Source: Actinomycetes bacterium
GTDB taxonomy: Bacteria > Actinomycetota > Actinomycetes > Actinomycetales > Actinomycetaceae
Direction of reading: 5' to 3'
NCBI GenBank assembly: GCA_023420745.1
Contig: JAEZVQ010000167.1
Coordinates: 1-11,053, forward strand
Length of the DNA: 11,053 nt
Shown here in pieces: positions 1-6,610 of this stretch; within the stretch, counting starts at the first letter, position 1; every line of letters starts with the position of its first letter. The notes under the pieces were generated by a model. It saw only the letters and a list, made by a program, of their open reading frames with translations. It ran no database searches and was not told the origin of the DNA. The position numbers and the translations under genes were made by a program.

Positions 1-96
1 CTCATCGCCCTAGCCCACCGCAGAACAACAGTCATCTACGCAATGCTAAGAGACCACACCACCTACCAACCCCAACCCATCAAACAAGCCGCCTAA
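1..96 (+). CDS. IS110-family transposase, C-terminal end only (partial)
   Basis: The first 96 bases are open from the window edge to TAA at 94-96 and encode 31 residues, starting LIALAHRRTTVIYAMLRD and ending in Ala-Ala. This matches the usual end of IS110-family transposases, where an 'ALARR..VLYAMLRDGT.Y' segment follows the Transposase_20 domain. IS110 enzymes are DEDD/serine recombinases that move via a circular intermediate and are guided by a bridge RNA. The catalytic parts lie outside the window, so it cannot be judged whether the copy is intact. The family call rests on recognising this short tail. The gene points toward the restriction gene that starts 84 bases after its stop. Confidence 0.75.
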   Translation, partial: LIALAHRRTTVIYAMLRDHTTYQPQPIKQAA

Positions 97-120
97 CCAC
101 TTGACAAACAACATAGGGGC
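1..120 (+). mobile_element. Right end of an IS110-family insertion sequence
   Basis: This is the transposase 3' end plus a short non-coding tail containing TTGACAAACAACATAGGGG (101-119). A TTGACA-containing tail after the transposase stop is common in actinobacterial IS110 elements. IS110 elements have no typical terminal inverted repeats, so the outer edge cannot be fixed; it probably lies between about 115 and 130, near the C7 run at 122-128. In IS110 circles the joined ends form a sigma70-type promoter, and TTGACA here could supply its -35 box. That role is an inference. Confidence 0.55.
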
Positions 121-179
121 ACCCCCCCGCGGGTGTCGTTGAGGCGCCCGACCGTTCACTGGCGAAAGCGGAGACTACT

Positions 180-1283
180 ATGGCGCTCAACGACCGCACC
201 AACCACACCGTCACCGACAGCACCGACTCACGCGCGGCTGACAGTGATTTCAATGCAGTTGACGCCTCGCAGCAGGCGTCGCGTTCTGCCCACGCTTTCG
301 ACGATCTGATCGCAACATTCCGCGCGCTGGCTCCGACCGCGCGCGATTGCGGCAACTATTTCGAGGGGCTGATCGCCCAGTACCTGAGACACGATTCGCA
401 GATGCGCTCGCAGTTCTCCAAGGTCTTCTTGTGGCGCAACTGGCCGGGGCGCGCGGAGCTCGGCGACCTCGGGATCGACCTCGTGGCGATCCCAGCCGAC
501 GATCCCAACGGCGCGGTCGCCATCCAATGCAAGTTCTACGCGCCAGGGCACCGAATCCAAAAGTCTGACATCGATTCCTTCCTCGCCGCGTCAGGCCGGG
601 CACCGTTTACCCGCCGAATCTTCGTCGAAACCACCGGCGCACCGTGGGGCAAGAACGCGGAGGAAATGATCCGCGACCAGCACATCCCCGTCACCCGAGT
701 CGGGTTGTCTGACTTGCGCAACTCCGACATTGACTGGACAACCTACGACCTCAGGCGCCCCGACGTTGCTGCCACCACACAGGAACGCAAGCGCCTGCGC
801 GACCACCAGGTGCGCGCCATCAACGACGTCTTCGCCGGCTTCGCCACCCACGACCGCGGCACGCTCGTCATGGCGTGTGGCACGGGCAAGACCTTCACGT
901 CGCTGAAGATCGCGGAACATGTGGCAAAAGAGCGCGGCGGTGACGCCCGCGTGCTGTTCATGGTGCCGTCGCTGGCGTTGATGAGCCAGACGCTGCAGGA
1001 GTGGAGCGCGGAATGTTCGCTGCCCTTCTCCGCATGGTCGGTGTGTTCGGATGCGAAAGTCAACAAGCGTCAGGCGAGCGCGGACTTGATCGACATGGTA
1101 GTCGCCGACCTCAAGATCCCGGCGACGACCGCCCCGAAGCGTCTCGCCGAGTCGCTGCGTCGCGAACATGACCGCGGCGGCCTACAGGTCGTGTTTGCCA
1201 CCTACCAGTCGATTGACGCCGTTCACGCAGCGCAAGAATATGCTGCCCAGACCGGAGGGGGGGCAGAGCTCAGCGCCGCTTGA
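180..1283 (+). CDS. Type ISP enzyme, N-terminal part: Mrr-like nuclease and first half of helicase motor
   Basis: This 367-residue frame holds the restriction half of the enzyme. Residues about 55-175 resemble an Mrr-type PD-(D/E)xK nuclease, with LGIDLVAI (Asp100) followed by AIQCKFY (Gln116, Lys118). Residues about 205-360 begin a superfamily 2 helicase: RDHQ (207-210), Walker A MACGTGKT (231-238, Lys237) and motif Ia VPSLALMSQTL (262-272). The frame runs through the G7 tract and ends at TGA (1281-1283) after six out-of-family residues, before the DEAH box. The truncated product would lack half of the ATPase site and should not translocate or restrict. The first 40 residues are polar, Ser/Thr/Asp-rich and probably disordered. 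Confidence 0.85.
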   Translation: MALNDRTNHTVTDSTDSRAADSDFNAVDASQQASRSAHAFDDLIATFRALAPTARDCGNYFEGLIAQYLRHDSQMRSQFSKVFLWRNWPGRAELGDLGIDLVAIPADDPNGAVAIQCKFYAPGHRIQKSDIDSFLAASGRAPFTRRIFVETTGAPWGKNAEEMIRDQHIPVTRVGLSDLRNSDIDWTTYDLRRPDVAATTQERKRLRDHQVRAINDVFAGFATHDRGTLVMACGTGKTFTSLKIAEHVAKERGGDARVLFMVPSLALMSQTLQEWSAECSLPFSAWSVCSDAKVNKRQASADLIDMVVADLKIPATTAPKRLAESLRREHDRGGLQVVFATYQSIDAVHAAQEYAAQTGGGAELSAA

Positions 1284-4200
1284 TTTCGACCTCATCATCT
1301 GCGACGAGGCGCACCGCACGACCGGCGTCACGCTCGCGGGCGAGGACGAGTCGCACTTCGTTCGCATTCACGACAACTCCTACATTTGGGGCAGCAAACG
1401 CCTGTATATGACGGCGACGCCGCGCCTGTTCAAAGAAAAAGTCAAGAAAGCGGCAACGGAGCAGGACGCGGTTCTCGCGTCGATGGATGACGAGTCGATT
1501 TACGGTCCGGTGTTCCACCGGCTCGGTTTCGGCGAGGCTGTGGGGCTCGGCCTGTTGACGGACTACAAGGTCGTGGTGCTCGCGGTGGCTGAAGACCAGG
1601 TCACCCCCATCTACCAGGATCAAGCTGACCTCGGCAGTACCCTCATGCTCACCGACACGGCGAAGCTCGTCGGCTGTTGGAACGCGTTGGCGAAGCGTCG
1701 CGGTGCGCTCCACCACAGTGACTACGGTGAGAACCTCACGCCGATGCGCCGCGCTGTCGCCTTCTGCAAAGACATCCGCACATCGAAGCTCATTGCTGAG
1801 CGTTTCCCAGCCATCGTCGACTCGGGGCTTCGGGATTTGACGAACGCGGATCCCAGTGACGACCTGCGCGTGGAGTGCCAGCACGTTGACGGTGGGATGA
1901 ATGCGGTGGCACGCGGTGAGCGCCTCGACTGGTTGAAGGAGGACACGTCGGGCGAGGCGTCGCCGGTGTGCCGGGTGTTGACGAATGCCCGGTGTTTGTC
2001 GGAGGGCGTGGATGTGCCGACCCTCGACGCGGTGTTGTTCCTCAATCCGAGGAAGTCTCAGGTTGACGTCATCCAGGCGGTCGGCCGGGTGATGCGCAAG
2101 GCTCCGGGTAAGGAGTTTGGCTACATCATCCTCCCGGTGGCGATCCCTGCCGGTGTCGCCCCGGAGGTGGCGTTGGGTGACAACAAGCGCTACCAGGTGA
2201 TCTGGCAGGTTCTCCAGGCTCTTCGTGCGCACGATGACCGGATGGAAGCGACCATCAACGCCATCGACTACAACGTGAAGTCGCCGGAAAACATCGTCGT
2301 CGACGTCGTTGATCTCCGCCCGTCGCAGCCCACCGGAAACAATGAAGGGGATCTGCTGGGTGGGGCGGCTGGCGATCCAGCAACAGGCGATCCCGGTGTG
2401 GGCGGTTCGGGTGAGCCGGGTGCGCCCGGTGGGTCGTCGACGATCTGCGCCCCGGCGGATCCGACGATGCGTGCGATCCAAATGGCGTTCGACTTCACTC
2501 CCGAGGAGTGGAAGGACGCGGTCTACGCGAAGATCGTCAAGAAGGTGGGCTCGACTCTCTACTGGGATGACTGGTCGAAGGACATTGCTCAGATCGCCGG
2601 CCGCTACCAGGCGTTGATCGACCGCCAGCTGGAGAACCCGCTGCACCAAGACGCGTTCCTTCGTTTTGTCAAGAGCTTGCAGCACACGCTCAACCCGTCG
2701 ATCGGCAAGGATCAGGCGAAGGAGATGCTAGCCCAGCACCTGATTACCAAGCCACTGTTCGACGCGATGTTCGACGACCAGGATTTCACGGCGAAGAATC
2801 CGGTGAGCCGCGCCATGCAGGCGATCGTTGACCACCTGGAGGGGAACCAGGCGTTTGACAATGAACGCCGCCCGCTCGACGCCTTCTACTCGGCGATGGT
2901 CAAACGCATCCGCGAGGTCGATAACTTAGCGGGTAAGCAGCGCGTTATGCTCACCCTCTACGATCGTTTCTTCTCCCAGGCTTTCCCGAAGATGTCGGAG
3001 AGGCTTGGCATCGTCTTCACCCCGGTTCCGGTGGTGGACTACATCATCCACTCGGCGAACGCCGCGCTGGAAGTGGCGTTCGGAAAGACGCTCGGCGATC
3101 CCGGTATCGCCGTCATCGAACCGTTCGTCGGGACGGGCACCTTTATCGCGCGGCTGCTGCAGTCCGGGATCATCACCCCCGAGCAGTTGGAGTACAAGTA
3201 CCGGCACGAGATCTTCGCGAATGAGATCGTGCTTCTGTCCTACTACATTGCCAGCATCAACATCGAGTCGGTCTATCGCCAGATTCGCCTGGAGCAAGGG
3301 TTCGACGACGGCTACGTGGAGTTCGAGGGAATTTCCTTGACCGATACCTTCCAACTGCATGAAAGTGACGGCTGGATCTCGAACGGTAACGAGGGATTCG
3401 ACACCAACTCTGAGCGGGCGAAGAGGCAGAAGTCAACACCGATCCAGGTCGTCATCATGAATCCGCCGTACTCGGCAGGTCAGAAGACCGCGAATGACGA
3501 TAATCAGAACCTCAAGTATCCGAGACTCGATGCGCGAATAGAAGAGACGTATGCTGCCCGTTCAACAGCAACGAACAAGAACAGCCTGTATGACTCGTAC
3601 TTCCGAGCGCTGCGCTGGGCGAGTGACCGGATCGGTGACGAAGGTGTCATTGCCTTCGTGTCCAACAATAGCTTTATCGACAGCAATTCCGCCGACGGCG
3701 TGCGACTAACGTGGGGACAAGAATTCAGCGACATCTTTATCTACAACCTCAAGGGAAACGCCCGAACGCAGGGTGAGCGTCGTCGGCAAGAAGGCGATGG
3801 CGTTTTTGGGGAAGGCTCACGGACAGGTACCGCCATTACCGTGCTCGTCAAGACCCGCGATCATGTGGGCGCAGCACGGATCCACTACGCCGAAGTTGCT
3901 GATTATCTCTCTCGCCAGGAAAAGCTCGACGAAATCACCGAGAAAGGTTCTATCGCAAGCACCGATTTCGAGGAGATCACACCGAACAATCACGGAGACT
4001 GGATCGATCAGCGAGACGATACCTATCTAGCGTTCCAGCCAATCGGAGACAAAACGACCAAAGGCGAAGACGCCACGCCAGGCATTTTCAAGCAGCACTC
4101 GAATGGACTGCAGACCAATCGCGATGCGTGGTGTTACAACTTCTCGGCTCAGGTCGTTGCCGACAATATGTCGCGGATGATCGCGAACTACAACGCCCAG

Positions 4201-5301
4201 GTCGATTTACCCGGTAGTGATGATCAGGGGCTCAACGACCCGAGGCGAATTTCGTGGTGCAGTCAACTGCGCCGCGACTATGAGCGAGGCAAAATCCATC
4301 ACTATTCGGCGACGCGCATCCGCGCAGCACAGTATCGCCCCTTCTGCCGCCATAGCGCGTACTTTGATCGCACGATGAATCACAGGATCTACCAGCTGCC
4401 GGCACTGTTCCCCACCGCGAAGACGCCAAATCTGGCATTCGGTCTCACAGGAACGCCCAATAAACCATGGTCCCTACTTGCTGTCGATACGCTTCCGGAT
4501 CTCCATCTTCTCAGCGCCACGAACTTCTTCTCTCTATATTGCTGGGTACCCATGACTAAGGAAGAACCGACACTCTTCGGCGCTCCCAACGAATCGACAT
4601 CTTCGGCAACGTTCTCGGGTCGATTCGATTTCTCACGTCCAATCGGTGACCAGGTACCGCTCGTTGTCGATGGTTATCGTCGGCGTGACAACATCACTGA
4701 CGCGACCCTCGCCGCATATCGAGAACACTACGCTGACGACTCAATCACCAAGGAAGATATTTTCTTCTACGTCTACGCTCTCCTCCACCACCCGGAGTAT
4801 CGGCAGCGCTACGCTGCAGACCTCAAGAAGATGCTGCCCCGCATCCCAAAGTGCGCCGGTTTTTCAGACTACGCACTGATCGGGCGTGAGCTCGCCGACC
4901 TCCACGTCAACTACGAGCGTGTGACGCCGTATCCACTGAAAGAGGAGTGGAGTCTGACTGCACCCGAGGATCCGTGGCAGCGCTACCACGTGGTCAAGCC
5001 CGCGTGGGCGAAACGCTCCGAGTGTACGGCGTTGAAGTACAACGAGTTCTTGACGCTGCGCGGCATCCCCGAAGAAGCCCAGGACTACCAGGTCGGTGGG
5101 CGAAGCCCCCTCGACTGGGTTGTCGACCGCTACCGGATCAAGACCGACAAGGATTCGCAGATCCCGAACGACCCGAACGACTACTGCCGTGAGGTGAACC
5201 GCGCGGACTACATTGTCGACCTCATCAAGCGCCTGGTGACAGTCTCCCTCGAGACCCAGCGCCTCGTCGCCTCACTCCCCTCCTTCAACATCACGGAGTA
5301 G
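1168..5301 (+). CDS. Type ISP enzyme, C-terminal part: DEAH/TATPR helicase half, N6-adenine methyltransferase and target recognition
   Basis: This frame continues the helicase and carries the modification half. In numbering of the repaired protein: DEAH 375-378, TATPR 411-415, a motif V/VI block ending QAVGRVMR (632-639), and a Gly/Pro/Asn-rich linker at about 715-760. The methyltransferase follows, with FTPVPVVDY (about 945), EPFVGTGTF (980-988, AdoMet binding) and NPPY (1094-1097, catalytic). The last roughly 400 residues match the expected place of the type ISP specificity domain. The true reading frame joins at the G tract; the first 30 or so codons from ATG 1168 are out of frame relative to the family. 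Possible internal starts at 1168 and 1240 lack a strong ribosome binding site. Bases from about 3,400 to 4,800 look less GC-rich than the helicase part. Confidence 0.85.
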   Translation: MTAAAYRSCLPPTSRLTPFTQRKNMLPRPEGGQSSAPLDFDLIICDEAHRTTGVTLAGEDESHFVRIHDNSYIWGSKRLYMTATPRLFKEKVKKAATEQDAVLASMDDESIYGPVFHRLGFGEAVGLGLLTDYKVVVLAVAEDQVTPIYQDQADLGSTLMLTDTAKLVGCWNALAKRRGALHHSDYGENLTPMRRAVAFCKDIRTSKLIAERFPAIVDSGLRDLTNADPSDDLRVECQHVDGGMNAVARGERLDWLKEDTSGEASPVCRVLTNARCLSEGVDVPTLDAVLFLNPRKSQVDVIQAVGRVMRKAPGKEFGYIILPVAIPAGVAPEVALGDNKRYQVIWQVLQALRAHDDRMEATINAIDYNVKSPENIVVDVVDLRPSQPTGNNEGDLLGGAAGDPATGDPGVGGSGEPGAPGGSSTICAPADPTMRAIQMAFDFTPEEWKDAVYAKIVKKVGSTLYWDDWSKDIAQIAGRYQALIDRQLENPLHQDAFLRFVKSLQHTLNPSIGKDQAKEMLAQHLITKPLFDAMFDDQDFTAKNPVSRAMQAIVDHLEGNQAFDNERRPLDAFYSAMVKRIREVDNLAGKQRVMLTLYDRFFSQAFPKMSERLGIVFTPVPVVDYIIHSANAALEVAFGKTLGDPGIAVIEPFVGTGTFIARLLQSGIITPEQLEYKYRHEIFANEIVLLSYYIASINIESVYRQIRLEQGFDDGYVEFEGISLTDTFQLHESDGWISNGNEGFDTNSERAKRQKSTPIQVVIMNPPYSAGQKTANDDNQNLKYPRLDARIEETYAARSTATNKNSLYDSYFRALRWASDRIGDEGVIAFVSNNSFIDSNSADGVRLTWGQEFSDIFIYNLKGNARTQGERRRQEGDGVFGEGSRTGTAITVLVKTRDHVGAARIHYAEVADYLSRQEKLDEITEKGSIASTDFEEITPNNHGDWIDQRDDTYLAFQPIGDKTTKGEDATPGIFKQHSNGLQTNRDAWCYNFSAQVVADNMSRMIANYNAQVDLPGSDDQGLNDPRRISWCSQLRRDYERGKIHHYSATRIRAAQYRPFCRHSAYFDRTMNHRIYQLPALFPTAKTPNLAFGLTGTPNKPWSLLAVDTLPDLHLLSATNFFSLYCWVPMTKEEPTLFGAPNESTSSATFSGRFDFSRPIGDQVPLVVDGYRRRDNITDATLAAYREHYADDSITKEDIFFYVYALLHHPEYRQRYAADLKKMLPRIPKCAGFSDYALIGRELADLHVNYERVTPYPLKEEWSLTAPEDPWQRYHVVKPAWAKRSECTALKYNEFLTLRGIPEEAQDYQVGGRSPLDWVVDRYRIKTDKDSQIPNDPNDYCREVNRADYIVDLIKRLVTVSLETQRLVASLPSFNITE
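1257..1263 (+). repeat. Homopolymeric G7 tract at the frameshift
   Basis: Seven consecutive G follow CCGGA. With seven G the upstream frame reads into TGA at 1281. With six (or nine) it joins the frame reading LDFDLIICDEAH. With eight, the third frame stops at TGA 1409-1411. The tract sits exactly where the two frames must be joined, between helicase motifs Ia and II. Confidence 0.9.
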
Positions 5302-5312
5302 GAAAGCCTGCC

Positions 5313-5339
5313 TAGACAGGGGGCGCGCTTCGGTAGGAT
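5313..5339 (+). promoter_or_regulatory. Possible promoter for the beta-helix ORF and acetyltransferase
   Basis: TAGACA (5313-5318) resembles a -35 box and TAGGAT (5334-5339) a -10 box, with a 15-base spacer that is shorter than ideal. It lies in the only gap between the restriction gene stop and the next gene. Transcription would begin near 5346, just upstream of an AAGGAG ribosome-binding sequence. Confidence 0.3.
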
Positions 5340-5358
5340 GGTTGCTGTCCACGGATAA

Positions 5359-5619
5359 GTGAAGGAGACGGCGGTTTCGAAGATCCGAGTTGGTGGGTTC
5401 CTGGGAAAGAAAACCTTGGTTGAGGCGATCGGCGCCGCACAACCAGGAGATATCATCCTCCTCCCCGCCGGGAAACACGTTCTGACCGACACCATCACCC
5501 TCACGCGAGGGCCACTCACCATCCGCGGAACAGCCGAGTCACGCAACGACGTCATCATTGAAGGCGACTCATTCGTGGTGAAGAACACTCAGCTCACCCT
5601 CGAAGCCCTCGACCAGTGA
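5359..5619 (+). CDS. Short parallel beta-helix-like protein, possibly a truncated remnant
   Basis: This frame encodes up to 86 residues. Its text (TLVEAIGAAQPGDIILLPAG, then LTIRG and FVVKNTQLTLEAL) looks like the first coils of a pectate-lyase-type right-handed parallel beta-helix, where 'A..A.pGDtI.L.aG.h' is a typical opening. Full beta-helix proteins are several hundred residues long, so this is either a small domain or the 5' stub of a larger gene. The start is uncertain: GTG at 5359 keeps the frame open, but AAGGAG at 5362-5367 lies inside that start and would suit initiation near 5374, where the codon is GTT. Its stop overlaps the GTG of the acetyltransferase gene (GTGA), which suggests translational coupling. 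No catalytic residues can be assigned. Confidence 0.5.
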   Translation: MKETAVSKIRVGGFLGKKTLVEAIGAAQPGDIILLPAGKHVLTDTITLTRGPLTIRGTAESRNDVIIEGDSFVVKNTQLTLEALDQ

Positions 5620-6074
5620 GCCTGATTGTGCGATCTTTCGACACCGCCGAGCGCACACCCCAGCTGGTTGCAGAACTTGTCGCACTCTGGCGTCGATCGG
5701 TGAGCGCGACGCACCATTTCCTGGACGCGACCGCTATCCAGGCGATCGAACCAGAGGTTGCCGGCGGGCTGAGTGCCGTGCCGACACTCGTGGTTGAATA
5801 CGACGACCACCGTGCCCCCGTCGGGTTTATCGGCGTTGCCGGCGACACTATCGAAATGCTCTTCGTTGACCCCGACCATATCGGAACCGGTGTTGGTGGG
5901 CGGCTGATTCGCCACGCGATAGCCGACCTCGGCGCGCGACGTGTTGACGTCAATGAACAGAACCCGAATGCCCGCGAGTTCTACGAACACCTGGGATTCG
6001 CCGTTGTTGATCGGTCAGACGTTGACGATCATGACCGCCCCTACCCGATCCTCCACATGAGTCTCACAGCATGA
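5616..6074 (+). CDS. GNAT-family N-acetyltransferase, YjaB type
   Basis: This 152-residue protein matches the length and landmarks of E. coli YjaB. They include LWRRSVSATHHFL (residues 24-36), MLFVDPDHIGTGVGG (81-95, GNAT motif A that binds the acetyl-CoA pyrophosphate), VNEQN (112-116), FYEHLGF (122-128, with the Tyr typical of GNAT motif B) and a conserved RSDVDDHDRPYPILH tail. It should transfer an acetyl group from acetyl-CoA to an unknown amine; YjaB itself has no settled substrate. The GTG start overlaps the preceding stop and has no clear ribosome binding site, so translation probably depends on coupling. It ends five bases from the convergent sugE gene. Confidence is high for the fold and subfamily, low for the substrate. 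Confidence 0.85.
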   Translation: MSLIVRSFDTAERTPQLVAELVALWRRSVSATHHFLDATAIQAIEPEVAGGLSAVPTLVVEYDDHRAPVGFIGVAGDTIEMLFVDPDHIGTGVGGRLIRHAIADLGARRVDVNEQNPNAREFYEHLGFAVVDRSDVDDHDRPYPILHMSLTA

Positions 6075-6079
6075 AGGGT

Positions 6080-6415
6080 CTAGTGGCCGGGAGTGGGAGC
6101 TGAGAGGAGCTTGAGACCGACAGCGCCGGCGATGATGAGCGTCACGCACACGATCTTCGCCGGCGACAGTGACTCAGCACCAGAGCACACCGACCACACC
6201 AGAGTCGTCACCATGCCGACACTGACCCACACGGCGTAGCCGGTGCCCACCGGGATTGAGCGAAGAGCCCACCCCAAGCCGCCCATCGACACCGCGCAGG
6301 AAGCAAAGAAGATCAACATGGGAACCAGGCGGGTCAATCCTTCACTGCGTGCGAGCGCCGCCGCCCACACGCACTCCACCATTCCCGACAACACCAATAC
6401 GATCCAGGCGAACAC
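6080..6415 (-). CDS. sugE: SMR-family transporter, SugE/Gdx type (probable guanidinium exporter)
   Basis: This 111-residue membrane protein has four hydrophobic segments (about 2-21, 29-51, 57-79 and 86-105), the usual size for small multidrug resistance transporters, which work as dual-topology dimers exchanging substrate for protons. Glu14, Tyr60 and Trp63 fall at the positions known from EmrE. The ECVWAAAL segment after Glu14 (compare SugE EVVWAVGL) and IPVGTGYAVW (54-63) point to the SugE/Gdx subgroup, which exports guanidinium. GTG at 6415 was chosen because it gives family length and follows a GGGGGAAGGG ribosome binding site (6424-6433) by eight bases. A longer frame to ATG 6523 only translates the riboswitch. 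The guanidine-II aptamer just upstream independently supports the substrate. SMR genes often come in pairs; only one is seen here. Confidence 0.9.
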   Translation of the reverse strand: MFAWIVLVLSGMVECVWAAALARSEGLTRLVPMLIFFASCAVSMGGLGWALRSIPVGTGYAVWVSVGMVTTLVWSVCSGAESLSPAKIVCVTLIIAGAVGLKLLSAPTPGH

Positions 6416-6440
6416 GTCCAACGCCCTTCCCCCACGAGTT

Positions 6441-6485
6441 TCAGGGTCGTCCCTGACGATCACACACGCCACCGGGTCGTCCCGG
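6441..6485 (-). promoter_or_regulatory. Guanidine-II (mini-ykkC) riboswitch upstream of sugE
   Basis: On the minus strand two perfect hairpins stand in a row: P1 is CCGGG-ACGA-CCCGG (6485-6472) and P2 is TCAGGG-ACGA-CCCTGA (6456-6441), joined by 15 bases. Two short GC-rich stems, each with an ACGR tetraloop and separated by a short linker, define the guanidine-II class. In that class the CG of the two loops form kissing contacts and each loop binds one guanidinium. The ribosome binding site of sugE (6424-6433) begins eight bases after P2, fitting translational control. In known members guanidine frees the ribosome binding site; here CCCT in P2 or the linker might mask the GGGGGAAGGG when no ligand is bound, which is an inference. 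Confidence 0.9.
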
Positions 6486-6494
6486 AGCCACTCC

Positions 6495-6523
6495 AGCCTA
6501 AACAGCACCCCCTCGCGCTGCAA
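6495..6523 (-). promoter_or_regulatory. Possible sugE promoter
   Basis: On the minus strand TTGCAG (6523-6518) and TAGGCT (6500-6495) are separated by 17 bases. Each matches the sigma70 consensus at only three positions, but the predicted transcription start near 6488 would fall just before the first riboswitch hairpin, as expected for a short aptamer leader. Confidence 0.35.
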
Positions 6524-6544
6524 CGTCAGTCGTTAGCTGATACA

Positions 6545-6577
6545 CGTGTGGGGCGGGAGTGATTCCCGCCCCACACG
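6545..6577 (-). terminator. Strong hairpin after the surface protein gene, probable terminator
   Basis: A perfect 14-base-pair inverted repeat (6545-6558 with 6564-6577, loop of five) lies 34 bases after the stop of the minus-strand surface protein gene. A further A-T pair (6544/6578) can extend it. There is no T run after it on the minus strand, and only TTGGTTTT on the plus strand. Many actinobacterial terminators lack a clear U tract. It separates the surface protein gene from sugE. Confidence 0.65.
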
Positions 6578-6610
6578 TTGGTTTTCGAGGTGCCCGACGC
6601 GAGCCGACAA

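Larger units (their letters stand above)
180..5301 (+). pseudogene. Type ISP restriction-modification enzyme, interrupted by a frameshift at a G7 tract
   Basis: Two overlapping frames (180-1283 and 1168-5301) together encode one single-chain ATP-dependent restriction-modification enzyme of the LlaGI/LlaBIII (type ISP) kind. Such enzymes methylate one adenine in an asymmetric site and cleave when two translocating enzymes meet head to head. Domain order is Mrr-like nuclease, superfamily 2 helicase, coupling region, gamma-type N6-adenine methyltransferase, then target recognition domain. Family members run to roughly 1,600 residues; removing one G from the run at 1257-1263 yields 1,706 residues with no other interruption. 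All catalytic motifs look intact, which argues against an old decayed gene. ATG at 180 is preceded by GGAG (170-173) with six bases between. The gene needs no separate S or M subunit, and none is present. It may be phase-variable, mutated or wrongly sequenced. Confidence 0.85.

Noticed and set aside
101..116. TTGACA with ACATAG as a complete promoter for the restriction gene
   Set aside because: The two boxes are only four bases apart and no -10 is found 16-18 bases after TTGACA, which instead falls on a C/G-rich stretch.
1168..1283. Two genuine overlapping genes (nuclease gene plus separate helicase-methyltransferase gene)
   Set aside because: The overlap cuts a single helicase domain between motifs Ia and II, which cannot be a natural subunit boundary; a frameshift explains it better.
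1270..2685. Long minus-strand open frame of 471 codons opposite the restriction gene
   Set aside because: It lies entirely antisense to conserved helicase motifs, its product is Arg/His/Val-rich with no recognisable domain, and it reflects GC-rich codon bias.
6416..6523. 36-residue N-terminal extension of SugE from ATG 6523
   Set aside because: It translates the two guanidine-II hairpins, is not hydrophobic, and exceeds the normal SMR length; GTG 6415 has a good ribosome binding site.
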